Positions 1 through 7,870 of a DNA stretch of 34,159 nucleotides are shown one piece after another; positions within the stretch are counted from its first letter, which is position 1; every line of letters begins with the position of its first letter. The notes under the pieces were generated by a model. The model did no database searches and had not been told where the DNA came from. It worked only from the letters and a program-made list of their open reading frames with translations. The stretch spans positions 1-34,159 of the forward strand of contig JAJZAC010000018.1 of assembly GCA_021799615.1 (NCBI GenBank), read 5' to 3'. The position numbers were made by a program, and so were the translations under genes. This stretch comes from Actinomycetes bacterium. GTDB lineage: Bacteria > Actinomycetota > Acidimicrobiia > Acidimicrobiales > RAAP-2.

Positions 1-125
1 TGGGAACCATCGAAGCATGACGGTGTGACACCAGGTCCGGCCCGCCGGAGGTCAGCCCGCCGGGAGCGGGTACCGGCCGGCCACCCGGGCGGCGAGGGCA
101 CGCCGGTGGCGGGCGGCGAGGACGC

Positions 126-707
126 TCAGCGCGTGAGCGTGCGGATGGCGAGAGCGGCGAAGACCTGCAGCAGGCCGTAGCAGACAAGCCAGATCCCCAT
201 GAACGTGGCCAGCACGACGAGGGTCAGCCCCGGGATGAAGAGCGTGACCACGCCTGCGACGAAGCCGAGCAGGCCCATCACGATGCGGATGCCCCTGCCG
301 GCGGTGCGCGTGCGGCTGTAGGCCTCGAAGAACTCGATCAGTCCCCCCACGACCCAGAAGATCCCGAGGAGCACGGCAAGCGTCGCCACGGTCTGAAAGG
401 TATGGCGGATGAAGAACAGCCCGATGATGACCGACAGCAGGCCGAGCAGCGTCACCAGGACCCGGTTTCCCGCGTCGTCGCCACGGTCGGCGATGGCGAG
501 GACGATGCGGAACACGCCGCTCACGAACAGCCAGATCCCGATGAACACGGCCACGCCGAACACGGTGTCGACCGGCCGGGTGATGACGAGGACACCGAGC
601 GCAAACGTGACGATCCCGAAGAACAGGACCCAACCCCACGATCGCCCGATCGTCTCGAGCCGGTCAGGCTGGCGGGCTCCCGGCGGTGTGACGTCGGATG
701 TGCCCAT
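126..707 (-). CDS. HdeD-family (DUF308) multi-pass membrane protein
   Basis: The protein of about 193 residues is almost entirely hydrophobic helices, arranged as three similar two-helix hairpins beginning near 'WGWVLFFGIVTFALGVLVI', 'VLVTLLGLLSVIIGLFFI' and 'IRIVMGLLGFVAGVVTLFI'. This is the layout of the HdeD/DUF308 family of six-helix inner-membrane proteins. E. coli HdeD is linked to acid resistance, but most homologues have no proven role, so none is assigned. The frame is open upstream to 740, but the ATG at 707 is preferred: on the minus strand GGGAG lies about 5 nt before it, and the extra residues (a Gly-Thr run) come from a CCTGTC hexamer repeat. It lies 87 nt downstream of the SDR gene on the same strand and may be co-transcribed. 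Confidence 0.85.
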   Translation of the reverse strand: MGTSDVTPPGARQPDRLETIGRSWGWVLFFGIVTFALGVLVITRPVDTVFGVAVFIGIWLFVSGVFRIVLAIADRGDDAGNRVLVTLLGLLSVIIGLFFIRHTFQTVATLAVLLGIFWVVGGLIEFFEAYSRTRTAGRGIRIVMGLLGFVAGVVTLFIPGLTLVVLATFMGIWLVCYGLLQVFAALAIRTLTR

Positions 708-794
708 CAGGCTCCCTGTCCCTGTCCCTGTCCCGACCACCGTGGAGCCGGCGGGTCAGCACGCACATGGCCTCCGGTCCGGCCCGTGGAGATA

Positions 795-1691
795 CTACGG
801 GCTGTCGGAGCTGTCGGGGCTGTCGGAGCTGTCGGGGCCGGCCAGGCCGGTGAGGGTCTCGCTGACCTCCCACAGCCGTCTGGCGGCATCGGTGTCCCGG
901 GCCGCAGCCGATGGCTGGCGGGCACGGTTCTTCACGAAGTACCTGCCGGAGACACCCTCCACCTCGGGGGATGACGCCAGGTAGATCGACGTACGGGCGC
1001 CCTGCTCGGCGGTGAGGATGAACGGCCGGATCACCTTGATGCCGAAGGCCAGGAACCCGCTGGCGTCGCCGTCGCGGGCGAAGCCCGTGGCAACCGTGCC
1101 GGGATGCAGGCTGTTGGCCGTGACGCCGCTCCCCTTAAGACGGCGGGCGAGCTCCGTCGTGAACAGGATGTTGGCGAGCTTGGAGCGCCCGTAGGCCCGC
1201 ATCCCCGCGTAGGAACGGGTCGCCTGCAGGTCGGTGAAGTCCAGGCCCCCCCGGGCCGACCGGTGGGCGGTGGACGCCACGTTCACGATGCGGGCGGGAG
1301 TGCTCGAGCGCAGGCGATCGAGCAGCAGCGCCGTGAGGAGGAACGGTCCCAGGTGGTTCGTCGCGAAGGTGGCCTCGAACCCGTCGACCGTCTCGCGCCT
1401 CGTGGTGAGCACGACACCGGCGTTGTTCACGAGCACGTCGATCCGGTCGAACCTGTCGAGGAGACCGGCGGCACCCTCGCGCACCGAGGCGAGGTCACCC
1501 AGGTCGAAGACAGCGGCGTGCACCTCGGCGTTGCCGGTCTCGTCGCGGATGGCGGCGGCGGCCGATTCCGTTCGGGCGGCGTCCCGACCGGTCACGACCA
1601 CTCGCGCCCCGAGCGACGCCAACGCCGACGCCGTCGCCCGTCCGATGCCCGAGTTCGCTCCCGTGACCACCACGGTCTTGCCGTCCATCAT
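795..1691 (-). CDS. Short-chain dehydrogenase/reductase, retinol-dehydrogenase-like
   Basis: An SDR of about 298 residues. It shows the Rossmann motif TGANSGIG near the N terminus, NNAG, a catalytic Ser in 'VNVAST', and Tyr/Lys in 'YGRSK'. The phrase 'SLHPGTVATGF' is typical of the RDH/WWOX-like branch, which reduces or oxidises lipophilic carbonyls and alcohols with NAD(P). The substrate cannot be read from sequence. The start is set at the first of two adjacent ATGs (1691 or 1688), because AAGGGGG lies six bases before it; the frame is open further upstream to 1718. A perfect palindrome (1712-1725) lies just upstream. The C terminus ends in a short Ser/Asp/Pro tail encoded by an 18-bp duplication. 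Confidence 0.9.
   Translation of the reverse strand: MMDGKTVVVTGANSGIGRATASALASLGARVVVTGRDAARTESAAAAIRDETGNAEVHAAVFDLGDLASVREGAAGLLDRFDRIDVLVNNAGVVLTTRRETVDGFEATFATNHLGPFLLTALLLDRLRSSTPARIVNVASTAHRSARGGLDFTDLQATRSYAGMRAYGRSKLANILFTTELARRLKGSGVTANSLHPGTVATGFARDGDASGFLAFGIKVIRPFILTAEQGARTSIYLASSPEVEGVSGRYFVKNRARQPSAAARDTDAARRLWEVSETLTGLAGPDSSDSPDSSDSP
799..838. repeat. 18-bp tandem duplication encoding the SDR C-terminal tail
   Basis: Two exact 18-bp units (799-816, 817-834) plus a few bases of a third. Read on the minus strand they encode a repeated Asp-Ser-Ser-Asp-Ser-Pro tail ending just before the stop. The tail lies outside the Rossmann core, so it was probably added by replication slippage. 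Confidence 0.85.
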
Positions 1692-1711
1692 GCCCATCCC
1701 CCTTGTGTGCC

Positions 1712-1725
1712 CGTCCACGTGGACG
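1712..1725. promoter_or_regulatory. Perfect 14-bp palindrome upstream of SDR gene
   Basis: CGTCCACGTGGACG is its own reverse complement. It lies about 20 nt upstream of the SDR start codon on the minus strand, where a repressor would cover the transcription start or Shine-Dalgarno region. No regulator gene adjoins it, so the binding protein is unknown. Confidence 0.45.
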
Positions 1726-1784
1726 CGCCGTCCCCTGCCACCGCTCCAGTTGCCGGCACCGGGTTCGCACCCATCATGCCGCCC

Positions 1785-1814
1785 GGCTGGCCCGAACCCG
1801 GTTGGCCCGAACCC
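1785..1814. repeat. 15-bp intergenic tandem duplication
   Basis: Two near-identical 15-bp units (GGCTGGCCCGAACCC, then the same with GGTTGG) lie in the 134-nt gap between the SDR start and the end of the downstream thioesterase gene. No coding role is seen. Confidence 0.6.
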
Positions 1815-1825
1815 CCGTCACCCGG

Positions 1826-2731
1826 TCACCCCCCGGCCGCAGGGAGGCGGCGCACCGTCACCGTCGCCACTGCGGTCATCCGGTCGTCTGCGCCCACGTC
1901 GTGGATCGGGACCCGCACGACGACCGCGTCGCCCCGGTCCCCCACGACGGTCGGGCGCGCCTCGATCGGTCCGACCCGGTTCGGCTTGGTGTAGTGGATG
2001 ACGACGTCGGATGCGGCCAACAGTGCCGGTCCGCCAGGAGATCCCGGCATCGCCCCGACCGCGGCCGCCGCCGCACGGGTGGCGGCCTCGTCCGCCAGGA
2101 TCGCCACCGCACCCCCGTGGAGGATGCCCCACGGGTTGCGGAGGTGCTCGACCAGGTCCAGGCGGGTCGTCGGACCGTCGCCGGGTTCGAGCGAGAAGAA
2201 GTCGTCCACCGGCACCTGGTGCTCGGGGGGATCGGGCGCCGGGACGCACACCGGGCGCACGAAGTCGAGGTGCATGTCGTTCGGCTCGAGGATGGCCATG
2301 GTGGCGATGGCCGTGGCGACGATGGCGTCGCCCTGCCCTTCGTCGGCGACGACCATCCCGCTCACCACCGATGCCGTTCCCGTACGCAGGACCCGGCCGC
2401 CGACCCTCAGCGGCCCGACGTGGTCGAGCCGGGCGAAGCGGACCATGAGGTTGGTGGTGACGATCCAACGCGGCAGCACGGAGAGCCCGCTCATCATGCC
2501 CCCGACCGAGTCCAGGACCGAGACGAGCGCACCGGCCCGGATCCCCCCGGCGGGGCCCCGTTCGTGCTGGTCGATCGGCACCCGAGCCCCGAAGAGCGGA
2601 TCACCGCCCGGAGTGACGGGCCCCTCCCACCGGGCCATCCGGAAGTACTCGCTCACGGCGCGTCCCGAGTAGTCGCTGAACAGCGCTGGCCGCCCGTCGT
2701 CGTCGGAGGCCTGCCCTCCCGGGGCGTTCAT
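1826..2731 (-). CDS. Double-hotdog acyl-CoA thioesterase (PaaI-like), second of pair
   Basis: The product of about 301 residues contains two hotdog modules. The first carries 'GGIRAGALVSVLDSVGG' and the second 'NPWGILHGGAVAILADEA', the latter a good match to the PaaI/4-hydroxybenzoyl-CoA thioesterase active-site helix (Asn...HGG...Asp). Such enzymes hydrolyse acyl-CoA thioesters in the cytoplasm. Its ATG overlaps the TGA of the upstream thioesterase gene (ATGA, 2728-2731), so the two are probably translated together. The open frame continues upstream to 3736, but that part is Arg/Gly/Pro-rich and lies opposite the codon pattern of the other gene, so the start at 2731 is chosen. The substrate is unknown. 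Confidence 0.85.
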   Translation of the reverse strand: MNAPGGQASDDDGRPALFSDYSGRAVSEYFRMARWEGPVTPGGDPLFGARVPIDQHERGPAGGIRAGALVSVLDSVGGMMSGLSVLPRWIVTTNLMVRFARLDHVGPLRVGGRVLRTGTASVVSGMVVADEGQGDAIVATAIATMAILEPNDMHLDFVRPVCVPAPDPPEHQVPVDDFFSLEPGDGPTTRLDLVEHLRNPWGILHGGAVAILADEAATRAAAAAVGAMPGSPGGPALLAASDVVIHYTKPNRVGPIEARPTVVGDRGDAVVVRVPIHDVGADDRMTAVATVTVRRLPAAGG

Positions 2732-3654
2732 CGCCCGACCGTCGCCGCAGGGACGACCACCCCGGCGTCGGCCACCGTGGTGACGCGGCCGCCGGCGCCG
2801 GCGTCGCGCAGCTCGACCAGCACGGCTCCCGCCCCCACGCCCGGAGGCTCGAGGAGGCGGGCCCGGCCGACGATCGGACCGACCTTGCAGGGGGCGAGGA
2901 AGGCCAGGTGGAGGTCGGCGACCACCGTCCCCGGGGCGGCACGTCGGGCGGCCTCGTCGGCGAGGAGGGCGACGATCCCGCCCTGGACGGCACCGAAGGT
3001 GTTCCGCACGTACTCGTCGACCTCGAGGTGCACGAGGTCCACCAGGTCGCCGGCCGGCTCGGACATGTCCGCCTGGCGGCCGTCCGGCCCCCAGCCGATC
3101 CGTTCCAGCACGGACCGCCCGGATTGTCGCCCTCCGAATGCCGTCCGCACGGTCTCGGTAAGCCGAAAGGCGTCGCCGGGGGGCGTCTGGTGCGCCCGAG
3201 CTGCCAGCAACGCGAACGTGAGGGTCGCCCATCCGAGCGGCCCCCCGACCGCGCCGTCGGTCACCGTGGCCTCGATGACCACCGTCGTCCTCCCCCGGCG
3301 CATGACGGACGCCTCGACCGCCACTTCGGGGCCCGTCAACGGGCGGAAGAGGTGCAGCGTCATGTCGGCCGTCGCCACGCGATCGGGTCTGGCCGTCATG
3401 ACCGCCGCCGCCCCCGCCACCGAGTCGACGAGGACGCCGACGATCCCGGCCCGGGGCCAGCCTCCGGCGACGAGCGTGTCCGGGCCCACGGGGATCGTGC
3501 CTCGGGCCGTGCCGTCGGCCCGGAGCTCGACCGTGACGTCGAGGTCGCGCAGGAAGTGGTCCTCGGGCGGATAGCCGGCCAGCCCGCCGGGCGCCAGCCC
3601 GCCCGTGGCCATGTCGTGGCCGGGCCCGGTCGGGCCGGCGAGTGGATCTGACAT
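2728..3654 (-). CDS. Double-hotdog acyl-CoA thioesterase (PaaI-like), first of pair
   Basis: The product of about 308 residues has two hotdog halves: an N-terminal one around 'GWPRAGIVGVLVDSVAGAA' and a C-terminal one around 'NTFGAVQGGIVALLADEA'. In the second half the usual HGG is QGG, so the His is replaced by Gln, while the helix Asp is kept. The start at 3654 (MSDPLAG) is supported by GGAGGGG about seven bases upstream; the frame opens earlier, at 3726. It is translationally coupled to the following thioesterase gene. Two paralogous tandem-hotdog proteins side by side suggest a heteromeric enzyme or two chain-length specificities; this is inference. Confidence 0.85.
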   Translation of the reverse strand: MSDPLAGPTGPGHDMATGGLAPGGLAGYPPEDHFLRDLDVTVELRADGTARGTIPVGPDTLVAGGWPRAGIVGVLVDSVAGAAAVMTARPDRVATADMTLHLFRPLTGPEVAVEASVMRRGRTTVVIEATVTDGAVGGPLGWATLTFALLAARAHQTPPGDAFRLTETVRTAFGGRQSGRSVLERIGWGPDGRQADMSEPAGDLVDLVHLEVDEYVRNTFGAVQGGIVALLADEAARRAAPGTVVADLHLAFLAPCKVGPIVGRARLLEPPGVGAGAVLVELRDAGAGGRVTTVADAGVVVPAATVGR

Positions 3655-3736
3655 GGCGTCCCCTCCGAGAAGCAGGTGGTGCGTCGTCCGGCTCGGCTCC
3701 CGATGCCGGCTGCTGCCGCCCGACATGATCGCCCAT

Positions 3737-3795
3737 CCCTTAGACGTCGGGCCAACCGGGACCGCCCCTTAGACGTCGGGCCAACCGGGACCGCC
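3737..3795. repeat. 29-bp exact tandem duplication in intergenic gap
   Basis: Two identical 29-bp units (3737-3765 and 3766-3794, with one further matching base) containing TTAGACGTCGGG. They lie between the SnoaL-like gene and the thioesterase pair, upstream of the pair. Each unit contains the palindrome GACGTC, so the duplication could double a protein-binding site, but there is no direct evidence of that. Confidence 0.9.
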
Positions 3796-3813
3796 GACCG
3801 CGGCGTCCCGGGA

Positions 3814-4284
3814 TCAGCCGGCGCCGAACCTCGAGGTGAAGGAGAGCAGCTCGCCCGTCGAGTGACGGCGGTGCTCCTCGTAGATCCGCCGGTACCCCGT
3901 GTGACGGATACGCCACCCGGCCGCGGTCCGGGAGTAGGTGTCCTCGTAGAGCGCCGTGCCGGACAGGACGAAGTCGGCGGCAGGCACGATGACCCGGTCC
4001 TCGAGGTACCAGATGCCCGTGGCGGCGTCGTCCGCGGTGACGACGATCTCGGGATGGTGCGCAGTGTGCGCGTGCACGATCCCCGGGTCGCCGAGCGACC
4101 GCTCGAGGAAGTCGACGACCTGGTCGCGGCCGGCGAACTGATGCTTCCCGCCCTCGTACGAGGTGGTGACGTCGTCGGTCAGGAGGTCGCCGAGGGCAGC
4201 GAAGTCCTTGGTGTCGAGCAGGCGGAAGTAGGCGTGCTTGAGGGAGCGGATCTCCTCGAGTGCGTCGTGATCGGCTGCCGGCAT
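3814..4284 (-). CDS. SnoaL-like / NTF2-fold protein
   Basis: A 156-residue protein with the SnoaL-like pattern. An N-terminal helix pair ('EIRSLKHAYFRLLDTKDF'), 'LGDLLTDDVTTSYEGG' and a C-terminal strand ending 'GWRIRHTGYRRIYEEH' form the cone-shaped NTF2 fold. Members include polyketide cyclases, steroid isomerases and dehydratases, and many proteins with no known activity, so the reaction is not assigned. A G-run (GGGGG, about five bases spacing) precedes the ATG. The gene is transcribed away from the RND exporter across a 382-nt divergent region. Confidence 0.85.
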   Translation of the reverse strand: MPAADHDALEEIRSLKHAYFRLLDTKDFAALGDLLTDDVTTSYEGGKHQFAGRDQVVDFLERSLGDPGIVHAHTAHHPEIVVTADDAATGIWYLEDRVIVPAADFVLSGTALYEDTYSRTAAGWRIRHTGYRRIYEEHRRHSTGELLSFTSRFGAG

Positions 4285-4666
4285 CCTCGCCCCCGTTCGT
4301 TCCCGTCCGGCCCCGGCTCGCCCGGCTCACCCCCGCCCGGCTCGGCGAGCGACGACCGCTCGGGCGGCCGCGCCCTGGGGCGGCAGGCCTGGTCTCGTGG
4401 CCACCCATGCGGTCCGGACGACCACGTGACGACATGGAGTTACCAGCCGGTCACCAGACCGGCTACGGTACCACCCGGCACGGACCGCGGCCCGGAGGTC
4501 GGCGACGGCATCGTCGCGACGGTCCGACCGCCGTGGGAATGCCCGATGGATTGCCCGAGGGACGAGGCGACGAGATCCTGCCGGACTGGCGGGACGCCGG
4601 CGGAGCGAGGGACGAGGCGAGGCCCGCCGGTTCCCCGGCCGGCTCCAGGCAGAAGGGGGTAGGGGG
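4285..4666. other. Divergent intergenic region, no gene
   Basis: These 382 bases separate the SnoaL-like gene (minus) from the RND exporter (plus). I see no convincing coding sequence. The region holds a 20-bp inverted repeat beside a possible -10 hexamer (listed separately), a repeated GAGGGACGAGGCGA motif near 4557-4620, and a strong purine run just before the exporter start. Confidence 0.6.
4440..4469 (+). promoter_or_regulatory. Candidate promoter with 20-bp operator-like inverted repeat
   Basis: AGCCGGTC-ACCA-GACCGGCT (4445-4464) has perfect 8-bp arms and a 4-bp centre. It directly abuts and overlaps a -10-like TACGGT (4464-4469). An 18-bp spacer leads back to a poor -35-like TTACCA (4440-4445). 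An operator lying over the promoter is the usual arrangement for TetR-type control of exporters. If real, the exporter mRNA would have a 5' leader of about 190 nt. The palindrome is seen directly; its function is inferred. Confidence 0.45.
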
Positions 4667-7600
4667 ATGCGGAAGGTGTGGTCGTGGTTGGGGCTCAACC
4701 TCGGCAAGCGCGCCGGCACGGTCTCGGTGGTCGGGCTGGCCCTCACCTTGCTCCTGGGGCTCGGGATCACCCAGCTGCGGTTCGTCACGACGAACAACAG
4801 CTATCTCAACGGCAACGACAAGGCGCAGATCGAGAACCAGCACTACGAGTCGCTCTTCGGCGGCGATCCGATCGCCGTGATGTTCACGATGCAGCCGGGC
4901 ACGACGGTGGACAATCTCTTCACCGCGGCCAACATCGCCGAGTTCCACCGAGTCCAGGCCGAGCTCACCGCCAACCACTCCATCTTCAGCATCGTCAGCC
5001 CGCTCGACGCCGCCGAGCTGTCACAACAGCTCGCGTCGTCGCCCAACGGCAACCCGGCCGCGAGCCTGGCCGGCCAGCTCCTCCTCAGCGCCGAGCAGCG
5101 TGATCCCTCGGCCAAGGGCAGGGCGCTGCGTCTGGCCGACATCACGGCCCTGCTGTCCGCCGAATCGAAGATCCCCGCCTCCCAGCGGACGCTGACGAAC
5201 CCGGCGTGGGCCCACTTCCTCCTCCACGACCCCCAGGGAGCCGTCCGGACGTCGAGCGCGACGTTCCTGCCCAACGACACCCACGCCGTGCTCATCGCCT
5301 TCGTGAAGGGGGGGCTGAGCATCGAGCAGGAGTCGGTGGCGGCCAGCTCGGTCGAGCAGATCTTCGCCGCCAGCCATTTCCAGAACGTGGTCGGCGGCAA
5401 GCCGCTGGTGACGGGCGTGCCCGCCCTGTTGCGGACGATCAACGACTATCTGAAGGGCGGGATGCTCACGCTGGGTGCGCTGGCCGCGGTGATCATGATC
5501 GTGATCCTCGTCCTGCTCTTCAACGTGCGGTGGCGGCTGCTGCCGTTCGCCGTCGTGGCCATCGGGCTCGTCTGGGCGTTCGGTCTGGCCGGCTACTTCG
5601 GCATACCGCTCACGCTGGGGAGCATCGCCGGCCTCCCCGTACTGCTGGGCATCGGCATGGACTACGCCATCCAGTTGCACTCGCGCGTGGAAGAGGAGGT
5701 GGTGCTCGACCGCGCCGCCCACCCGATGCAGGCGACGGCGAGGGGGCTGGGACCGGCCCTGCTGGTCGTGACCTTCGACGCCGTGTTCGCCTTCTTGGCG
5801 CTCACGTTCGCCAAGGTGCCGATGATCCGCCAGTTCGGCTGGCTCCTGGTCGTCGGGATCATCGCCGTGTGCATCTGCAGCATCGTCCTGCCGCTGTCGA
5901 TCCTCGGCATCCGTGAATTCAAGTCGCCCACCCGCGGCAAGGACTTCTCCAAGGGCCGGCTCAGCCGGCTGGTCGTGTGGCTCGGGAGCGTGCCGGCGAA
6001 GGCGGCGATCCCGCTCGCCATCGCCGCCGTGGTCGTGCTCGTCTCGGGGCTGAGCCTCGAGGGGCACCTCACGCTCCAGACCGACCCGCTCCAGTGGATC
6101 GACCCCCACAACCAGACCGTGCAGGACATCAACCAGCTGAAGGCCGGCAGCGGCTCCGACAACGCCCTCGGAACCCTGGTCCAGACGGATCATCCGTGGA
6201 GCGACGCGACGGTCGCGTACGTGACCTCCCTGTCCAACCAGCTGGTCCACCAGTACCCGAACGCGCTGTTCCCTGCGGCCGGCACCGTCAACCTGGTGGC
6301 CGAGTTCACCGACGTGCCCGGCGCGTCGGTGGTCCCGCCGACCGGGGCCCAGGTGAAGGCGGTCAACGCGGTCGCCCCCGTGGACATCCAGCGCTCGGGA
6401 TCGGCCGACGGTGGCCGCTACCTCAGCATCTTCTTCCGCTCGAAGACGGCCGTCCTCGGCGACCTGAAGCCGGTCGTCGACCACATCCAGAACGACGTCC
6501 GGGCACCGTCAGGCATCACGGTCACCCCGGGTGGCATCGCCGTCGTGGGTGTGGGCCTCATCGACAACCTGAACGCGTCGCGGAGCCTCCTCACCTACCT
6601 GGCCCTCATCCTGGTCGGGCTCTTCCTCGCCGCCCGGCTCCGCAGCCTCATCCGCTCCCTGCTGTCGCTCGTCCCCGTCATGGTGGCGGTCGGCGCGGTG
6701 TCGATCCTGGCCTACGCGCTCCACGTCCAGCTGAGCCCGATGACGGCGGTCTCCGGACCGCTCGTCGTGGCGGTCTGTACCGAGTTCACCTCGCTCATCC
6801 TCCTCCGGTTCGTCGAGGAGCGGTCACGGGGCATCGGGCCGGCGGGAGCCATGGCCGTGACCGCGTCGCGGACGGGACGGGCGTTCATGGTCTCGGGCCT
6901 CACCGCCGTCGCCGGCGTGGCCGTGCTGGCGACGTCACCGTGGCCGCTGCTCCGCGGGTTCGGCATCATCGTCGGCCTGAACGTCGCCGTGGCGCTGCTG
7001 TGCGCCCTGGTGATCCTGCCGCCCATCCTCGTGTGGGCGGACGCGGACAGGCGCCAGTGGGTGTCGAGGGGCCTCATCCGCCATGGCGAGGAGCCGGGTC
7101 GCTTCGAGAGCCCACCCCCGCCGGCCGGGGACGACCAGCCCGGTGGCACCGCCGTGGCGGTCGACAGCGGCCCCACCGCGACCGCCGCCGGCGCCATGGC
7201 CGGTGCGCCATCGCCGGCCGGTGCAGTCGGCACGAACGGCATGGCGACGCCGAACGGCATGGCGACACCGAACGGCATGGCGACACCGAACGGCATGGCG
7301 ACACCGAACGGCATGGCGACACCGAACGGGGCGTCCGCTGCCGTCACCGCGGGCGCCGGTGCCGGCATGCAGACGGGTCCGGCGTCCGGCGTCCCCACGT
7401 CGTGGATCGAGCTCCATGGCCGGTACGAGGCGTACTACCTGCAGCAGGGGTACGCGCCGGCCGACGCCCGCGCCTACGCCACCCACTACGCCACGCTGCA
7501 CTGGACCGGCGGCGCCGCTGCCGCTGCCGCTCCGTCGGGTCAGGCGGCCGCGGTCCACTCGGCCACGCCGTCCCCGGCCCAGGCCACGCCGTCTCCGGCC

Positions 7601-7870
7601 CAGGCCACGCCGGCCCCGCCCCGGACCCAGGCAGCGCCCGAGTCCGGGGCGGAACAGGCAGCTCGCGAGGTACGGGACGACGCCCGGGCCGCCCCCCAGC
7701 CGATCCAGGCTCCGGGCTCCCCCGAGACGAAGCAGGCCGTGACGCGCCCCCGCTCGTCGATGACCTCGCCCGCCCAGCAGCACGGGGCGACCGACCATGC
7801 CCACGGCCACCGGGAACCCGGCCGGCCTGGCCCCGGTTCTCCCGAGGGCGGACCGGCAGGTCCCGCATGA
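4667..7870 (+). CDS. RND-superfamily (MMPL/HAE3-like) exporter with repeat-rich C-terminal tail
   Basis: A 1067-residue inner-membrane protein with the RND duplication. One TM helix lies near residues 14-34, then a periplasmic loop, then a five-helix bundle containing 'GIGMDYAIQLHSRVEEE' near 328-344. A second loop and bundle follow, with 'VAVCTEFTSLILLRFVEER' near 700-718. The first bundle keeps the DY typical of proton-coupled HAE/MMPL pumps; the second has Glu in that place. Relatives move lipids, hopanoids or drugs; the cargo here is unknown. After about residue 800 comes a Pro/Ala-rich tail of about 260 residues with five MATPNG repeats, a short ordered segment ('RYEAYYLQQGYAPADARAYA') and a second small repeat. 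The start has a strong G-rich Shine-Dalgarno. The stop overlaps the next start (ATGA). Confidence 0.92.
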   Translation: MRKVWSWLGLNLGKRAGTVSVVGLALTLLLGLGITQLRFVTTNNSYLNGNDKAQIENQHYESLFGGDPIAVMFTMQPGTTVDNLFTAANIAEFHRVQAELTANHSIFSIVSPLDAAELSQQLASSPNGNPAASLAGQLLLSAEQRDPSAKGRALRLADITALLSAESKIPASQRTLTNPAWAHFLLHDPQGAVRTSSATFLPNDTHAVLIAFVKGGLSIEQESVAASSVEQIFAASHFQNVVGGKPLVTGVPALLRTINDYLKGGMLTLGALAAVIMIVILVLLFNVRWRLLPFAVVAIGLVWAFGLAGYFGIPLTLGSIAGLPVLLGIGMDYAIQLHSRVEEEVVLDRAAHPMQATARGLGPALLVVTFDAVFAFLALTFAKVPMIRQFGWLLVVGIIAVCICSIVLPLSILGIREFKSPTRGKDFSKGRLSRLVVWLGSVPAKAAIPLAIAAVVVLVSGLSLEGHLTLQTDPLQWIDPHNQTVQDINQLKAGSGSDNALGTLVQTDHPWSDATVAYVTSLSNQLVHQYPNALFPAAGTVNLVAEFTDVPGASVVPPTGAQVKAVNAVAPVDIQRSGSADGGRYLSIFFRSKTAVLGDLKPVVDHIQNDVRAPSGITVTPGGIAVVGVGLIDNLNASRSLLTYLALILVGLFLAARLRSLIRSLLSLVPVMVAVGAVSILAYALHVQLSPMTAVSGPLVVAVCTEFTSLILLRFVEERSRGIGPAGAMAVTASRTGRAFMVSGLTAVAGVAVLATSPWPLLRGFGIIVGLNVAVALLCALVILPPILVWADADRRQWVSRGLIRHGEEPGRFESPPPPAGDDQPGGTAVAVDSGPTATAAGAMAGAPSPAGAVGTNGMATPNGMATPNGMATPNGMATPNGMATPNGASAAVTAGAGAGMQTGPASGVPTSWIELHGRYEAYYLQQGYAPADARAYATHYATLHWTGGAAAAAAPSGQAAAVHSATPSPAQATPSPAQATPAPPRTQAAPESGAEQAAREVRDDARAAPQPIQAPGSPETKQAVTRPRSSMTSPAQQHGATDHAHGHREPGRPGPGSPEGGPAGPA
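7241..7330. repeat. 18-bp tandem repeat (5 units) inside exporter gene
   Basis: Five consecutive 18-bp units encode Met-Ala-Thr-Pro-Asn-Gly each time. The first unit has one silent difference and the last differs at its final codon base. The near identity at DNA level points to recent slippage expansion within the disordered tail. Confidence 0.95.
7562..7612. repeat. 21-bp tandem repeat encoding ATPSPAQ in exporter tail
   Basis: Two 21-bp units differing by one base, plus a short partial third, encode Ala-Thr-Pro-Ser-Pro-Ala-Gln repeats in the Pro/Ala-rich tail of the RND exporter. Confidence 0.85.

Noticed and set aside
1-125. Possible end of an upstream gene
   Set aside because: No frame entering from the left edge shows protein-like sequence; the stretch is GC-rich spacer as far as I can tell.
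1826-3736. A single 636-codon frame on the minus strand across both thioesterases
   Set aside because: Only the part from 2731 down is hotdog-like; the upstream part is Arg/Gly/Pro-rich shadow of the other thioesterase, which itself has domain matches and a good ribosome binding site.
5021-6484. 487-codon minus-strand frame opposite the exporter
   Set aside because: Rich in Asp, His, Arg and Gly with no recognisable motif; it mirrors the RND coding strand.
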